Of a DNA stretch of 64,000 bases, positions 1 through 11,758 are shown in pieces (the stretch's first letter is position 1; the number at the start of each line of letters is the position of its first letter). The stretch lies in assembly GCA_008508345.1 (NCBI GenBank), contig QNGE01001009.1:124001-188000 (forward strand), in the 5' to 3' direction. This stretch comes from Paragonimus westermani (taxonomy: Eukaryota > Platyhelminthes > Trematoda > Plagiorchiida > Troglotrematidae). The notes under the pieces are model-generated. The model was given only the letters and a program-made list of their open reading frames with translations. It did no database searches and was not told where the DNA came from. Position numbers and translations under genes: made by a program.

Positions 1-179
1 TGCATACTTGAGGGTCTTGCTGTTGATTGATTAATATCTCTTTGTCGGCAATCAGTGGCCCGTTCAAAGATATAGCTTCAGTCGGTAGCTCGGTTTCCAG
101 TACTGGTCACGATAATACGTCAAGTACCTCAAGGAATGTGATCGCTATCAGATGAGTCTTCTACTTTTCTGACGCTCAA

Positions 180-345
180 ATAATAGCTAGGCACACGTTC
201 TCTATGGTAAAATACTTTCTGTTTGTTTCCGTTAGTACTCGAGCGACATAGTCAATTGTCTCCGACAGTTGTGAAAGAACTTCCCCGATTCCGACATCAT
301 TTGCATCGACAGCCACAACGAATGGTTGATTTGGTTTGTGGATCG
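180..345 (-). pseudogene. Gypsy RNase H domain relic
   Basis: Minus-strand translation near 335-180 gives PFVVAVDANDVGIGEVLSQ followed by IDYVARVLTETNRKYFTIE. This is the gypsy RNase H start (the family pattern is DAS..GIGAVLSQ, then YASRxLTxxERNYSTxE). The frame stays open for about 50 codons and then breaks. It follows the RT in the expected order, separated by several disruptions. It is not functional; identification rests on the two adjacent motifs in the right order and spacing. Confidence 0.8.
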
Positions 346-599
346 TAAGTCGTCGTCGAATGTTGGCAACTTCCTGCTAGAGTTGGTTGAACTCCACCTC
401 CAAGTCTTCAGCCCAGACCAAATTTTCTGCTTCCTCAGCAATTAGAAGAGTAGTTATGGTTTATAAGAGAATCCTGGCGCAAATTTTGAGTCGTAATCAA
501 CCATTCCGAAGGAACGCCTCATCTGCCGCTATGGGTTCGGTTATGGGCAATTTTTGATGGCTGTCAAATAACCTGACTGTGGTTAGATTTTTCTGTTAT

Positions 600-1190
600 C
601 AGCTGTGTTTCTCAAACAAGCGATTGAACTGCGGTTTAGTTAACATTCCTTATTACTCAAGTTTAGGCCGGCTGTGTCGATTCGTTGTAAGACTGCTGGT
701 AGTCTGCCTGCGTGTCCCGACATCGTATTGGAGAATATAGCGATGTTATCTCCGTACACGGTTACTTCTTCTGGATCCTCCAAAATCTGAAGCAAGAGAC
801 GTCTGAAGATGACTGGTAGGTTCCAAATGTCGAACGACGTCGTAAAAAATTCGTATCACTGTCCATTCACACACAAGTTGGTTTCTACTCTGTCCTTCCG
901 TGCCACTGGTAGTTGTCAGTAACCGGAGTGGAGGTCTATGAGGTATAGTCTTTTGACTCCGTGCAGGTGTGCGAGGTCTGCTTCAGTTGGGGCAAAGCGA
1001 ACATATTTTTGATCGTTTCTAGATTCAGCTCTCTCAAATCGAAGCAAAATCGTTGGGTTCCATTCGATTTTCTAGTCAACAGGACCGGTGACGAAAACGG
1101 GTTGCTTGTCCTTTGAATTACTTGTTTCTGTAGCACGTCCCCTATCTGTCTCTCCACTTCTGGAATACACCTGAGTGGTTTCCTCCGGTA
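600..1190 (-). pseudogene. Gypsy reverse transcriptase relic with YGDN
   Basis: The RT would copy element RNA into DNA. The frame at 1157-936 reads VERQIGDVLQKQVIQRT and then NPFSSPVLLTRKSNGTQRF, the fingers region with the conserved SPWxSPVVLVKKKDGxxRFCVDYRxLN pattern. After a frame change the palm is seen around 800-730: EEVTVYGDNIAIFS, aligning with the YxDDIIVFS box. The second catalytic aspartate is Asn here, which should abolish polymerisation even without the frameshifts. The thumb-like VLQRIDTAGLNLSNKEC follows and ends in a stop. It is degenerate throughout. Confidence 0.82.
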
Positions 1191-1199
1191 TACCGGTCT

Positions 1200-1560
1200 T
1201 CATTCCGCTCCTGGTTTTAGGTTAATTATGTGTTTCATCCATGTACGGAATGCGTACAGGACATCCACGTTAATGAATACGTGAGTGAACTCATCAACAC
1301 ATTGCTTGATGGCTGGAAGAGGACATTCTGATAGAGATTTCGCAGCGACCCTGCCCACACGACATTGTTCCTTCCTCTCTTCGCGATGGAATTTCACATC
1401 GCCATCAAGACGCAAACGGCTCCTCTCCGGGTCTGCGTTTGCCTTCAATCGATGTAACACATTGGCACCTAATACCGTTTCATCCACGTTGTCAATTACC
1501 AACAGGACGTGTCCTTACCTGGCCCCGCCTATCCGAATTTCAACATTGAGTCCCCAGCAT
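1200..1560 (-). pseudogene. Gypsy protease C-terminal edge and PR-RT linker
   Basis: This is a fragment of the retropepsin that would process the retrotransposon polyprotein. The minus-strand frame starting near 1502 contains ETVLGANVL, matching the family's ILGxDxL stretch that follows the active site. It then runs about 80 residues through a linker into the RT N-terminus (RTWMKHIINLKPGAE, comparable to the HxIDTG-type entry to gypsy RT). The catalytic DTG/DSG motif expected about 60 residues upstream was not found in any frame, and a stop interrupts the frame just upstream of 1502. It is non-functional. Confidence 0.7.
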
Positions 1561-1640
1561 GATAAACTCATTCAGACCAAAGTGTGCGCGTCGGCCGTCC
1601 GACAAACGGAACGGAGAAGAACGTGATCCAACATAACTAA

Positions 1641-2640
1641 ACGTGACCAGAGTCAGACAAACACACAGATCGAAGTAGTGATCCCAGACACCTTACTTCT
1701 GACTTGCTTTCGGCGAAATGAAAGCATCGATTCTGAGCCGCCATTATAAGCACCTACGCTTACAATATGTACATTCCTAGAGAGTTCAGTTTGCAAAGTT
1801 GTAGGCGGTGCGTTAAGCCATTTATCCTGTCCAGTCCAGTTCTATCACTACCCGGCAGAATCAACACGTCATCCTAGATCTCAACCACCTAACCAAAACC
1901 CGTAACAAGGCCAAAAACTGAGGGACCAAGCTGCGTTTGTCGTTCTCACGGCATGTCAAGAGTGCGCCAGGTCAGAGAACACAAGTGGCGCGATGATCCT
2001 AAAAACAGCGTGACGTGCCTCAGATTCCGCGGAAAAAATGATTGGGTTTCGAGCAATCCTTTAGTGGCTTGTAAATCTGGTCCGTTCTTGAATGTAGCTT
2101 CTTATTACCCACCGTTTTGTGCGAAAGCCATCGTGATGACACAGTCCGTTAGGAGAGTATTTTTTCACTCCGCCCATTTGACATCACCAATGCATGTTGG
2201 TTCCCAGCCCAGAATTGCCTTTCGAGCGCTGAAACGATTGCGGTGTGTGAGCAGCCAGGTTTTGTTGACCTTGTGTGGTGGCGGCCAAAGCGCTAGGCCG
2301 ATAGGGTCGAGTGACTTCACTGGGTCTGCGCGTGCATCCCCCACCCACAGCCAGCTGATCTGACTGTGGTTTCGGCGGTGTGTTGTGCCCTCTCGCTTAC
2401 CCGAGGCAGTAGGCACACTGGTCTGGACTCTAGATTTCGGCGCCTGGTCAGCTCCTGGGCTATCGGTGGTATGGTATCATGTGTCCTTCCCGTTCGGACG
2501 GTTGCCCCCCACCCTACACACGTTTACACGCTGCTATTACACAGCCTACTGGTAAGGCCTTCGTTAGCTGATACACCGTTCTCGTGCCCCTTTTTCTCCT
2601 TGTTGAAACAGATTTCTACTGCTTGATCGTACAGGAGTTC
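1641..2640. repeat. GC-richer repeat-like block next to the gypsy relic
   Basis: This kilobase is richer in G+C than its surroundings and carries long frames on both strands (for example 1953-2363 on +, 2165-2416 on -), typical of a recently inserted repeat rather than intron DNA. No protein family is recognisable. Since it lies immediately 5' of a minus-strand gypsy pol, it may be that element's 5' LTR and leader, but no primer-binding site or terminal inverted dinucleotide was verified. It could equally be the untranslated end of a LINE. No second copy occurs in the window. Confidence 0.4.
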
Positions 2641-2744
2641 TATATTACTGACACAACAAATCATTGTGCAGATTTTCTTGTTGCAAGTTAACACTGTTTA
2701 ACTTCAATTCTTGTCTGTATGTTTTTGTACTCTAGTCATCCCCT

Positions 2745-3215
2745 TTTGGTAGGTTCCGACCAATTTCAATCGGCGTTGGCCCCACAGTGTGTTTACGGGA
2801 AATGTGGGCAGAAAGGCATTGACTGAAGCTGACTGACTGCGGCATCCACGTGGAGCACGGCGCATTAGTGCGGCCGTGCACACGTATGTCAGTCCACTTT
2901 TTTGATGGGGGGCACGTGTTTGAACATGCGCAGTAGACTTGATGGTTGACTGATCGCAACTTCCGCCTGTTGGTTAAGCACTCGGTACAAATAACGGCAG
3001 TTAAAACTATGGTAATCACATTAGAAACTAGCGAAAAGGTGGAAATTACAACAGGGAATTCGATATATGGTCGATAAGGCTGAAATTTCCAGGCTCCCGG
3101 TGTGGCTTCGTAGCTCAACTGATAGAGGGCTTGCCGCGTTGAGGCGTGCTGTCTGTCGCTGGTTCGAATCCAGCCGAAGCACTGACTTTTCACAGTTAGG
3201 TCTCATCTAAAATCA
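2745..3215 (+). repeat. SINE family 1, copy 1, with tRNA-like segment
   Basis: Positions 3104-3182 form a tRNA-like cloverleaf: an acceptor stem of six or seven pairs (GCTTCG with CGAAGC), an A-box-like TAGCTCAACTGATAG, and a perfect T arm GCTGG/TTCGAAT/CCAGC that forms a pol III B box. The D and anticodon stems are imperfect and there is no T33, so this is not a functional tRNA. The sequence after it (ACTGACTTTTCACAG... GGTCTCATCTA) recurs after the tRNA-like head at 21.5 kb, defining a dispersed family. The upstream limit (about 2745) is a guess. It lies upstream of the first visible exon of the + gene, probably in an intron. Confidence 0.65.
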
Positions 3216-3798
3216 TAAAAATAACTACAGTTTTGTTCTGAAATGAGCTTTCTGCGGTACCAAAGAAACCATATGCATTAGGTACAGGTGAACTATCTCC
3301 TGCGGTATCCATGATCATCGTATATCTATGTGGTGTATTAGCACACTGTAACACTGTACTTTCATCTCTGTGCCGATTATTGTTCAAACCTGTGGTATCT
3401 TTTCCTGCTTATGTGATATTATCTGTGGTACACTGGATTTTGGGATGCATACTTTAGCGGACAATGTTGATAGTTTATTGTTGAGGGATATCCAAGATCA
3501 CTGGCAAATTGTCAGGGTACACAATGTGAAAATATAAGTGACCGAAGTTCCTGTGAGGTTTTAGTGAACGTGACGTAGTGGACGTTTCGACGGAACCCTG
3601 GTGTGTTGTATTTGCAATCGCGTGGATTTTTTGCCTTACAAAACCGAATTGTTATTGTTGTCTGCAGTATGACTGAATACAGCAATCAGAATGTTGATAT
3701 AGGTTAACAGTGTGAATGCAGTTCAAACAGAATCTAACCAAATCAGAGAGTGCGTCTTACTGTACAAGTCTTACCCGTACACTGATATCCATTTTCAG
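3216..3798 (+). other. Intron or upstream non-coding stretch
   Basis: No coding signal or recognisable repeat is seen. The stretch ends in the splice acceptor ATCCATTTTCAG at 3787-3798, which opens the first visible exon of the + strand gene. That exon starts with two bases of a split codon, so an upstream exon must exist outside this stretch. Confidence 0.5.
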
Positions 3799-4433
3799 GA
3801 CCGGAGTGGGAAGCAAAGAAACGCATTGTTGCCCCTTCGACTCTGAGACCGTTGGAGCCAAAGCCTATGGATCCTACTGTTGACTTAGTGATGGAAATGT
3901 CATCAGGATCCCTGTCTCAAGTTGATAAAAGACAGGCTCGAGCGGTGCGGTTTGGCCGACTGTGGCAGACCAAAATCAGAAAGGGTAAACTTCAACAGTT
4001 GTTTTCTGCGGACTCCAGCTCACAGTCGAATGGCCACCGATTATCCAACTTTTTCGACACGTTCGAACGGTTTGCACAACTGAGCAATCCCAGTTATACA
4101 GGTTTAGCGATTATTCAACCGACTGACAAGCTGGACGTTTCTCGAAATGAATCTTTCGATGAGTGCATAAGCGAAGATGGAACTGAGAAGCAAACTTCTG
4201 GGTTACACAGACGAATACTCAAGCACAGGTCAGCATCAGTGAGTGAAGACCTACTAGACGACAGAGGTGGACATCCTGCGTGTGCGTCACGGAGAGTCAG
4301 TCACGAGAACCCGGAGGCCTGTACGTCTGGAATTACGTTATGTCAACGTACCATACACTTCAAAGAAGGATTGGTTCACCAATCAAAAACGTCACCTGGT
4401 TCTGTGGGACCGCTAACGAAGGATGATGTGACG
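3799..4433 (+). CDS. Unrecognised disordered protein, exon A (internal)
   Basis: Acceptor ATTTTCAG precedes 3799 and donor ACG|GTAAGA follows 4433. The exon has two leading bases of a split codon, then 211 codons without a stop, ending in phase 0. It begins PEWEAKKRIVAPSTLRPLEP and continues through a basic patch (DKRQARAVRFGRLWQTKIRK, about residues 35-55) into a Ser/Thr- and charge-rich region. No catalytic domain, signal peptide or membrane segment is visible. The conserved-looking N-terminal 60 residues may be a short linear domain; the rest looks disordered. Its phase fits exon C at 11759, which also starts in phase 0. The gene's start lies upstream of this exon. I do not recognise the family. 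Confidence 0.72.
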
Positions 4434-4618
4434 GTAAGACTTTTTGCCTGTTTGTCTCCAATTTGAGAATTTGCTTATGTAACGAACAATCCATCTACTG
4501 AAGAAAATCTGAAGCATGTTTCCGATTATATATGTTAAATGAAATCTGTTTTCACAATAGGGTATAACATATACCCTGCGTTTTTGTCCGCAGTTATAAG
4601 ATGAAATTTAAACGTAGC

Positions 4619-4800
4619 GGTGAGAAGACGGAAACTGGCAGATATCGCTGAACACCGGTAGATGATCTTCAATACCAGACAATAATAACGGGAAACATAG
4701 ATGTTGGCTGTAAGGATAGTGTAAAAAACCGAAAAGTTCAGATCCACGAACGTTTATTTTCTTCGTGGACTAGACGAATCGTGAATCCTACATTCTTTGA
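4619..4800. repeat. Diverged direct duplication, unit 1
   Basis: The stretch from about 4619 (GAGAAGACGGAAACTGGCAG) through CTTCAATACCAGACAATAAT and on to AACGTTTATTTTC near 4750 is matched by 4993-5240 in the same order and orientation. Spacing between equivalent points is about 375-430 bases. Similarity is patchy, roughly 65-75 percent by eye, so the duplication is old or both units are separate insertions of one repeat. No coding sense is evident. Confidence 0.55.
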
Positions 4801-4992
4801 TAACTCGTCCCGCCTGATATCAGCGCACTTGGGAATGGAGTAACAACGTTGGTCTTGTCCTCTGTGTGAGTCACTGGTGGAGGTTACAGACAATTGATTT
4901 CGAAATTGAAAAATGATGAATTACAAAATCGGCGTAGCCAAATTCCAAATAACAGATTGGTGTGATCCAAGCAAAATTGCTTGTAATTAGCA

Positions 4993-5240
4993 GGGGAAAG
5001 ATGGAAGTTGGTCGGTATCGCCATTTCGCACTGACTCTTCAGTACCACACAACAATAGCCGGAGATTTATAACTGCATGTAGATAACGTTTAGATGGAGC
5101 GTGAGAAAGCCATAAGTCAGACAGGAGGAGGACAGAAGGGTCAAGCTTGAAGTTGGACGTTCAAGGCTAACAAAACGTTTATCTGTGCAAACGCCCGGCG
5201 ACAAAATCAAACGGATACCATATCTTTTTAATAGTTCATT
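4993..5240. repeat. Diverged direct duplication, unit 2
   Basis: This is the second unit of the pair described at 4619. It opens GGGAAAGATGGAAGTTGGTC, contains TCTTCAGTACCACACAACAA, and reaches AACGTTTATCTGTGC near 5172. The shared order of three blocks supports one duplicated or repeatedly inserted element. Confidence 0.55.
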
Positions 5241-6242
5241 CTTTACCAGCAAACGCACAACAATCATTTATTCCAACAAAATGAGCAAACCTTAATGGAG
5301 AGCAGCAGTCTAAGTGTTGTCTGAAAAGACTACAGAAAATGAAATATACCACAATGAAGTTATACAACCAATCTGCGTGATAGAGTTCCTCATTGGGTTG
5401 ATAAGGTGTGCTCCTCTACTCCGGCAACTCGGTAAGGTACACTTCCGATGAAAGACTGTAGTATGCCGAGCCCAAAATCACTTCAGAGCCACCACCAGTT
5501 AGCCGCTGAGCTGTTCACACTGACAAGTTTGCATGCTCAGTGGGCTCGTTGTTTTTTCAGTCCTTCTGATCAAGACCGCTGGAAACTTAGCCACTGGAAC
5601 AGATCGACCCGTTCACACGATGTACAACATAAAAGATGGGTTTCGTGTTGCTTTAGATAACTGTCTCTCACCAATTTGGAGAAGTGATGGGTAACGAAGT
5701 GGGTTTCAGAAAATAAACGCAAAAGTCACCTTCTAGATTACCACGCAATAAGACCAGTTCATTCATCTAAGGTCTGAAAATATCCTGTCTACAAATGGCT
5801 AAAGTCTGTCGTTAGCGATCGACTAAAGCTTTCTCTTTCCTTCTAGGTATTATGCCAGAATCATTTTTTGCCAATCATAGCGATTCCTTTCCTGCTTTCA
5901 TCACTGAACGACCAAAATTTCCGTTGAAACTAAATCTGACATATTACAAACGCAACTAAATGATGTTGAAGTAAGCCCAAGCATTAAACTAAATGAAACT
6001 TCAAGAATGAATTGCCAGCGACTTTCATTAGTAGACGCGTTTGTGACGTAGTGTCGTGAGCCGGACCGTGCATACTTGGCTGCTGCATCGACGTCCCGAT
6101 CAGCTTCGGTCTACCTTCTTGAGATGAGCCTAGTACCCCAGCAAAATGGCCATCGGCTCTTCTACGGCAACCACCATTGTGGATTCATACTGTAAACTAA
6201 CACAAAGCCCCATCACCGATTGCTGAAACCGACTTCTATTAA

Positions 6243-6480
6243 ACACGAAGGTAACTAGTGTTGTGAGCCAAGAATGTGGATGGCACAAGGATTGTTTATG
6301 TAGAAAATCAACACATAAATTATATACTCCAACACCACCTCAAACAGCAATTTGCATATAACACTAACCCCGGAGCTCCACGGTTGCCATTACCAATTTC
6401 AGGTATGAAAAGCAATTCCTTACCAGGGTGCACTTCAATCTTCGTTCTTGTATTTCTCTCCGGTCACTTCCATACCTAAG
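6243..6480 (+). repeat. Dispersed repeat family 3, copy 1
   Basis: Collinear with 46140-46360 on the same strand. Shared blocks in order are GAGCCAAGAA, a short A-rich middle, AATTTGCAT, and CCCGG.G(A/C)(T/C)CC(A)CGGTTGCCA-like sequence leading into GAAAA.GC.A.TCC. It carries a 67-codon frame, but the matching copy is broken in that frame, so coding is unlikely. It is probably a fragment of a non-LTR element or a SINE; the class is not determinable by eye. Confidence 0.5.
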
Positions 6481-9400
6481 AATTTACCTTGGTCTGGTTA
6501 CTGGCCATTAGTCATCGTCATCGTTCATCCCGACTGTAATAGTTGATACGAACAGGATGGAGCGATTAGTGCGAAGGGAAGCCCTTCCGATTGTTCCTGA
6601 ACGCAAGAATCAGTGAAAACACTTGCAAAGTAGGTTCCAGACAAATAATCGTAGATGCTTCTTTTTAGTAAGTGAACTCAATCAACCGAATTTGATTACT
6701 GTATGTTGGTACAAAATTGAAGCGCCAAAACATTCTGAATGCTGTGAGTTTAACACTATAGCACGACAGCTTGTTTGGTCATCAGACTGCACGCCGATGG
6801 CAAGAGCTGAATTAGGCGTTAAGTGCAGATCCTGGCAAACAAAGCAGTCTACAGGATCAGCTAACCGGCTGCCGAAAGTGATTTGTATCAGACTAATAGC
6901 TCTCAACTTGTGCCTTTAAGTAAAACTCGACAATTTTCATAACCATACACCAATGGGTAGTTCTCTATCTTTACAGCGTTAGTTTGCCGACGGTCACATC
7001 TTAGCTAACACAGTACAGACTCTTCACGATTAATGAAGTAATTAGAAATACGCGCACGTACGTGCTAGTCGTTTCACGGGTCTGCCAAGTAGTAGTTCAG
7101 TTGCGAGGTTTGATGGTACTGACGAGTGTGCATCGAAAGCATGTTTGCAGATGGTTAGCCGCCCTGTTCACCCAAAAAATCGCGAGACAGAAACGTATGG
7201 GTGGAGCAGCTGCAGAGGGTTAAGCAGGTCAACTTACTCTATGAACGAAGTGAACATCCGAGGAAGCTGTCCGGTGAATAGTGTAGATATACCGACCATC
7301 ATCCAATAACTATGACCGTAGTCGTCGTGACCACCTTATTATTTGAATAAACATTATTCTGTATAGACTGAAGATCTTCTGTGGACTCTAATAAGAAACC
7401 AAGAATGTAATTGTTCACATTGTTATAGTATGTATGTATCCAAGAGCTCACAGTACAAAGTTCTTAAGCCAGAGCAGATAGTGCTCCATTTTTGAAGCCT
7501 CTGTTGACCACGTTTTGGCAGTGTGCTTTCATACTTTAGCAAATATATAGTTTATAACAACTACGAGTATGAGAAGCTGGCGATACTACCATAATTGAAG
7601 TCAGTTTTTTGATTCCTTAGTTCACGTGTCAGCTATATGTGACCAGTATGTTCAGCGAAAAATGCAACGATGACCTACTGGCCACCAAGTTGTTCGATGC
7701 CTGGTTACACAGACAGGAATAATATCACTTCAGCAATTGAAAACCTCATACTATAGTGCTCATAGTGAATGGCCAGCCACTGAAATCTAGGATGCACTGC
7801 TATAACTTTCTTCGATGTCATCTGGTCTATCTGGATTAGCAAACCGTTCCAGTGTACCCACCGATACTTCAGCTGGACATAAATCGAGTGTAAACCGAAG
7901 ATTTTGATTGAAAAACGTTTAGTTCTGCTGAGAATGACTTACAAATCGTCTGAACGTACCAGGTCCATATGTCAGTCCATATATCAGTCCAAAACGTTTA
8001 CATTATTTATCGGGACTACTTTCGTTCTACCTTAAGTTTCCCAAGGATGTATGGGTTACACGAGGTAGCAAACCGCAGTGAGAACAGAGGCCAATTTAAA
8101 CGAAGTTTCCGCCGATAGTCCTCAGATGTTTTTAGTTCACCAATCTGCATCACTAGGATTCTGAACTTATTTTCTGTTCAAAATGTTTACAGCAGGACAA
8201 GTCATTGAATGCTGCCTAAATGTTGTGTTCACAAACTGTGTAGCAGATCTTATCGAACTGACAACCTTCAGCTGTTCAAAGAGAAGAATGTGTCCACGAA
8301 CTTTAAAATCTTGTCTGATTCAGATCCACTTTATTTTCGAACCAACTTACATCTTACCCTATGTTCAGCTTTGATTTTGACTGTTCCTTGGATACGATTT
8401 ACGTTCGTCCTAACTGACCATCGTCGTGAAAACTGGAAAACGAAATGAAAGGAGATTTTTGCCTACGAAATTAGAACAAGTACAATAAACAAGCGTCTTC
8501 TAAAATTCACTTATGTTTAAGTGGGCCAGGGCAACCTTTTTACATCGACCCACTCCCAAGACAATTGATCTACCTGGCTATATGAAATCTAACAATTCCG
8601 TGGAAAAATTAATGATTTTGATATTAACGAAGAGAGTCCTAACCTCCTTAGTTCTTTCAAAGTTGTTCACTAGATGCGACAATGTACGTTGAAGTTATTC
8701 TAATTGTTGATGAAATCCCACCGAAAGAATTCCTCTTCTAGTTTCCTATCAAACATAATTACCTAAGCTGGTGGACCGATTAGGCTCTCCTTAACTGTTC
8801 TTGATCGTTTCTCATATATGCGAGCTCAATAACTGGCAGTTTTATTTACAGTGTTTTCGCTCATAGCATAGGACCGACTGTTGGAGGACTACAGAGATAA
8901 CTCCACTCTGTAGAAAGAATGTTTTCAAGTCACGCCTAATAGCGTGTATCTCCGTAACGTTAGAAGTGCTCGGGAAACCCATACTTATCAAAGTGACTAG
9001 CCATTTAACCAGTAGTAATCGTCATCACTGTGGACAACGATGTTCGAGGTGGACACTGGTTGTTGCTGCCAATGGTGTCGGTTTCATTCTACTGAAACTA
9101 GGTAAAATATAAATGGCTAACTGATAAGGGGCAATAAACTGTGGTAATGCCTTGAACCTAATGGGTGATTGCTTCACCAACAGAACATAACACACTTGCT
9201 CCAACAGTGTTGAGTCGTTTCAGCTGACGACTAACTCTTGCGTATCCCCAGGGGTTACATTGTTTCCATCATACACAAATGAGTTATCACCACCGGAAGG
9301 AACCGTAGAGTTCAAATATGCTTACGATGCCTTTATGGGTGCGCTCCCTTTGCACATCATTGTTGAAGTGTGGTTAATCCTTCCTGAAGGAGTGGACGGA

Positions 9401-11224
9401 TGATTGCTAATCGGCTTTGAATACCTCGACATCTGCATGTGTGTTTTTCCACTTGTTACCATCATTCGTAATCAGCAACTCATGAAGGAACGTATAGTTA
9501 ACTTTTACATATTTAAGACTAACTCGTCTTCTTCTCCATGTCACCTCATTTCAAGATTCATGAACACCTGCCTACTTTCAAATGTTTCCTACTGCAATTC
9601 TGCACTTTCGTCTTCCAGTCTCGAGCTCTCATACAGATCAATAAAGTCTGATTTGATGCTGTTACAGTACAAACGCGAAAGCTCCTATGCATTCTGACGC
9701 ACGTTTGTAACAATTTGGTGATCTCATTTCCATCCAAAATTTCACTTAGTCCTAGCTATCTTCTCAGAGAGCTGACTGGACGACGGAGTGTACACCAGTA
9801 TGAACCTTTTGGTCACCTCGTTGTACGACATTAGATCCAGAAGCTTGCGATTCCCTCTTTGCTTCAATTCTCGTAAAAATAAGTTGTAATTATTGCCGAA
9901 CATCTTGATAACTAACTATAAAGGAAGATAGCAGCTATTGGCCAAGCTTCAAGCTGACAACTTGTGTCGAGAGAGTCGTGGTAGAGACAGGAATGATAAT
10001 TGCCACCGATGTCAAATTTTCTAGTTCGTTACAGATTTATTGTATAATGATAAATAGAAGTGGTTAAAAGCCGATATAAAAGTATAGGCATGTTGCTCTA
10101 CCTCTCCATTCAGTACAAGTTCATTTGAGCTCATAAGCTTCTTCGTATCGGTTTCTTCAGCAACGTCTGGTGTGTACTGGTAGTGTTTATACCTATCGAT
10201 GTTCGCAAGAGACCACACGTATCAACCAGTCTCATCTGAGGGAACACCATATCCAGAACACTGTACGGGGATGGACAAATAAACGAACGTCCCAATCCGC
10301 AGCTACCTACCTAAGACAGAGTACATTTGTCTGTTCTCTTATATTAATTACTCCGGCAAAGATCAGTATGTTGGGTGGCATGTACACGCCGCTACTATGT
10401 TTCAGCACGTCTCTATTTTACGTGCTCTAGTACCTCGAAGAAAGCTAATATCGGATGTGTCGTTACATCCAGTCCCTTAGACTTTAGAAACACATGATTG
10501 AGGTGCGCCGAAAGATAGACTGTAGGGCGTGTGGTGGTGATCGTACAGACCAAGTACAGTTTTCCTGTGTACATTTGAGGACAATGGTAGTCAAATCACG
10601 AAGTAACCAGCCTTTCACATTCAAACTAAATTGTTAACATTCTGTTTTTTGCCGGGACCAACGAAATTGTGTGGAGACAACTAAATAAATGTGGGTCACA
10701 TGTAGCCCAGGAAGAAATGATGCATGTAGTAAAGTTGACGTAGAGTACCGACATCGAGAAGCAAACCGTGGAAAAACTAAGAGCATACAGATGCTTTATT
10801 CATTACGGACGAGTATGCATTAAAAGTGCAGCAAGTTCATGATGTGGGCAGTGTGGTCTACATACAACAGATCACATTTTTATAACAGATCCGAAGAGAT
10901 CCATTACACTAAGCTTTTTCAGTGGAGCACCAGCATGAGTGTTCATAGAATTTTTTTGTGATCGCACATGGCATTACCCTGATTAGTTCAAGTCAGTGGA
11001 AGTCCACTTGTTCCAATGGATAATTGTTTCGGTTAGTCAACTGTTTAAAGTGACATTATTGGGCGGCCTGTTGGCGAACGTAACTCACTGTGGTGGTTGC
11101 TGTTGACCATCTGTGAGATTGTGTGAACCAAACGTGCCAGAGGTCGGTAAGTTTTACTGAGGAGTCCCAACCACGTGCTTACGATGTGGTTCTGTTATTT
11201 TCCCTAATGGATTTGTGTGCTCAG

Positions 11225-11399
11225 TTTTGAATCCGATAGCATTTGTTCGACATCCTGCAGTTCTTCTGTAAGAGATACACAGACTTATTCCAGTGGGTTC
11301 ACTCAAGAAAACATCAATGTGACATGTTCCCCATCTAGTCAGATATCTGCACACCTTAATTCTATTGGCCCCAGGAGTCAGTATGTTATACTTAGTGCA
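11225..11399 (+). CDS. Candidate exon B of the disordered-protein gene
   Basis: A strong acceptor (TTTTCCC...TTTGTGTGCTCAG, ending 11224) opens a stop-free stretch. It has one leading base and then 58 codons rich in Ser, Cys, Thr and Asn (FESDSICSTSCSSSVRDTQT...), in keeping with the neighbouring exons. The possible donor GCA|GTAAAC at 11400 leaves phase 0, matching the phase-0 start of exon C at 11759. The incoming phase does not match exon A directly, so a further small exon would be required; alternatively this is a chance frame. No domain is recognised. Confidence 0.4.
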
Positions 11400-11758
11400 G
11401 TAAACCCCTCATGCGCTAAATTTTACAGTCATTTTCATTAAATGGCAGTCAAAAATAATATTGTTTCTTCAGTCCGTGTTTTATGTTTGTTATCATGGAG
11501 TAACTTTCGATGATGACTCTCAAATGCAGGCGACGTTTATTTTAAGCAACCTCCAAGTTGTACACTGTTTGAGGGCACTTTTGTGACGGTCATACAAAGC
11601 GCCGACGGACTCGTTTGCCTTACGCGTTGAGCCCGGTGAATAGACAAGCTAGTGTCAACAGTGTTTATCGACAGGTTAGAATCCTCAACTTCACAATAAC
11701 GAACCAATTAGTGGAGTTGGTTATCATTATCTGGGACTGCTCGATTTTCCGATTTCAG

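Larger units (their letters stand above)
1..1640 (-). mobile_element. Decayed Ty3/gypsy LTR retrotransposon, pol region
   Basis: Reading the minus strand gives the gypsy order protease edge (about 1500-1440), reverse transcriptase (about 1160-600) and RNase H (about 345-180). Each is recognisable, but they lie in different frames with intervening stops and frameshifts, for example a stop after the thumb-like stretch LNLSNKEC near 645. The element runs off the left edge of the window, so integrase and the 3' LTR would lie outside. No gag or catalytic DTG of the protease was found upstream. It sits upstream of, and antisense to, the + strand gene. It is a dead relic; assignment to gypsy is firm, the clade within gypsy is not. 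Confidence 0.85.
4434..11224 (+). other. Intron A of the disordered-protein gene
   Basis: About 6.8 kb between exon A and candidate exon B. It holds a diverged direct duplication (4619-4800 and 4993-5240) and one copy of a dispersed repeat (6243-6480). The remainder has only short chance frames on both strands. A small exon of length 3n+2 would be needed here if exon B is real, but none could be identified by eye. Nothing else is recognisable between about 6.9 and 11.1 kb. Confidence 0.55.

Noticed and set aside
1285..1626. 113-codon + strand frame
   Set aside because: It is antisense to the gypsy protease and linker, which show recognisable motifs on the minus strand.
3104..3182. A genuine tRNA gene
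   Set aside because: The T arm and most of the acceptor stem are good, but the D and anticodon stems are mismatched, T33 is absent, and the flanking tail recurs at 21.5 kb. It is a SINE head, not a tRNA.
2732..3193. 153-codon minus-strand frame ending in GWIRTSDRQH
   Set aside because: It is a translation of the SINE family 1 copy in reverse; the N-terminal part is the tRNA-like B box read backwards.
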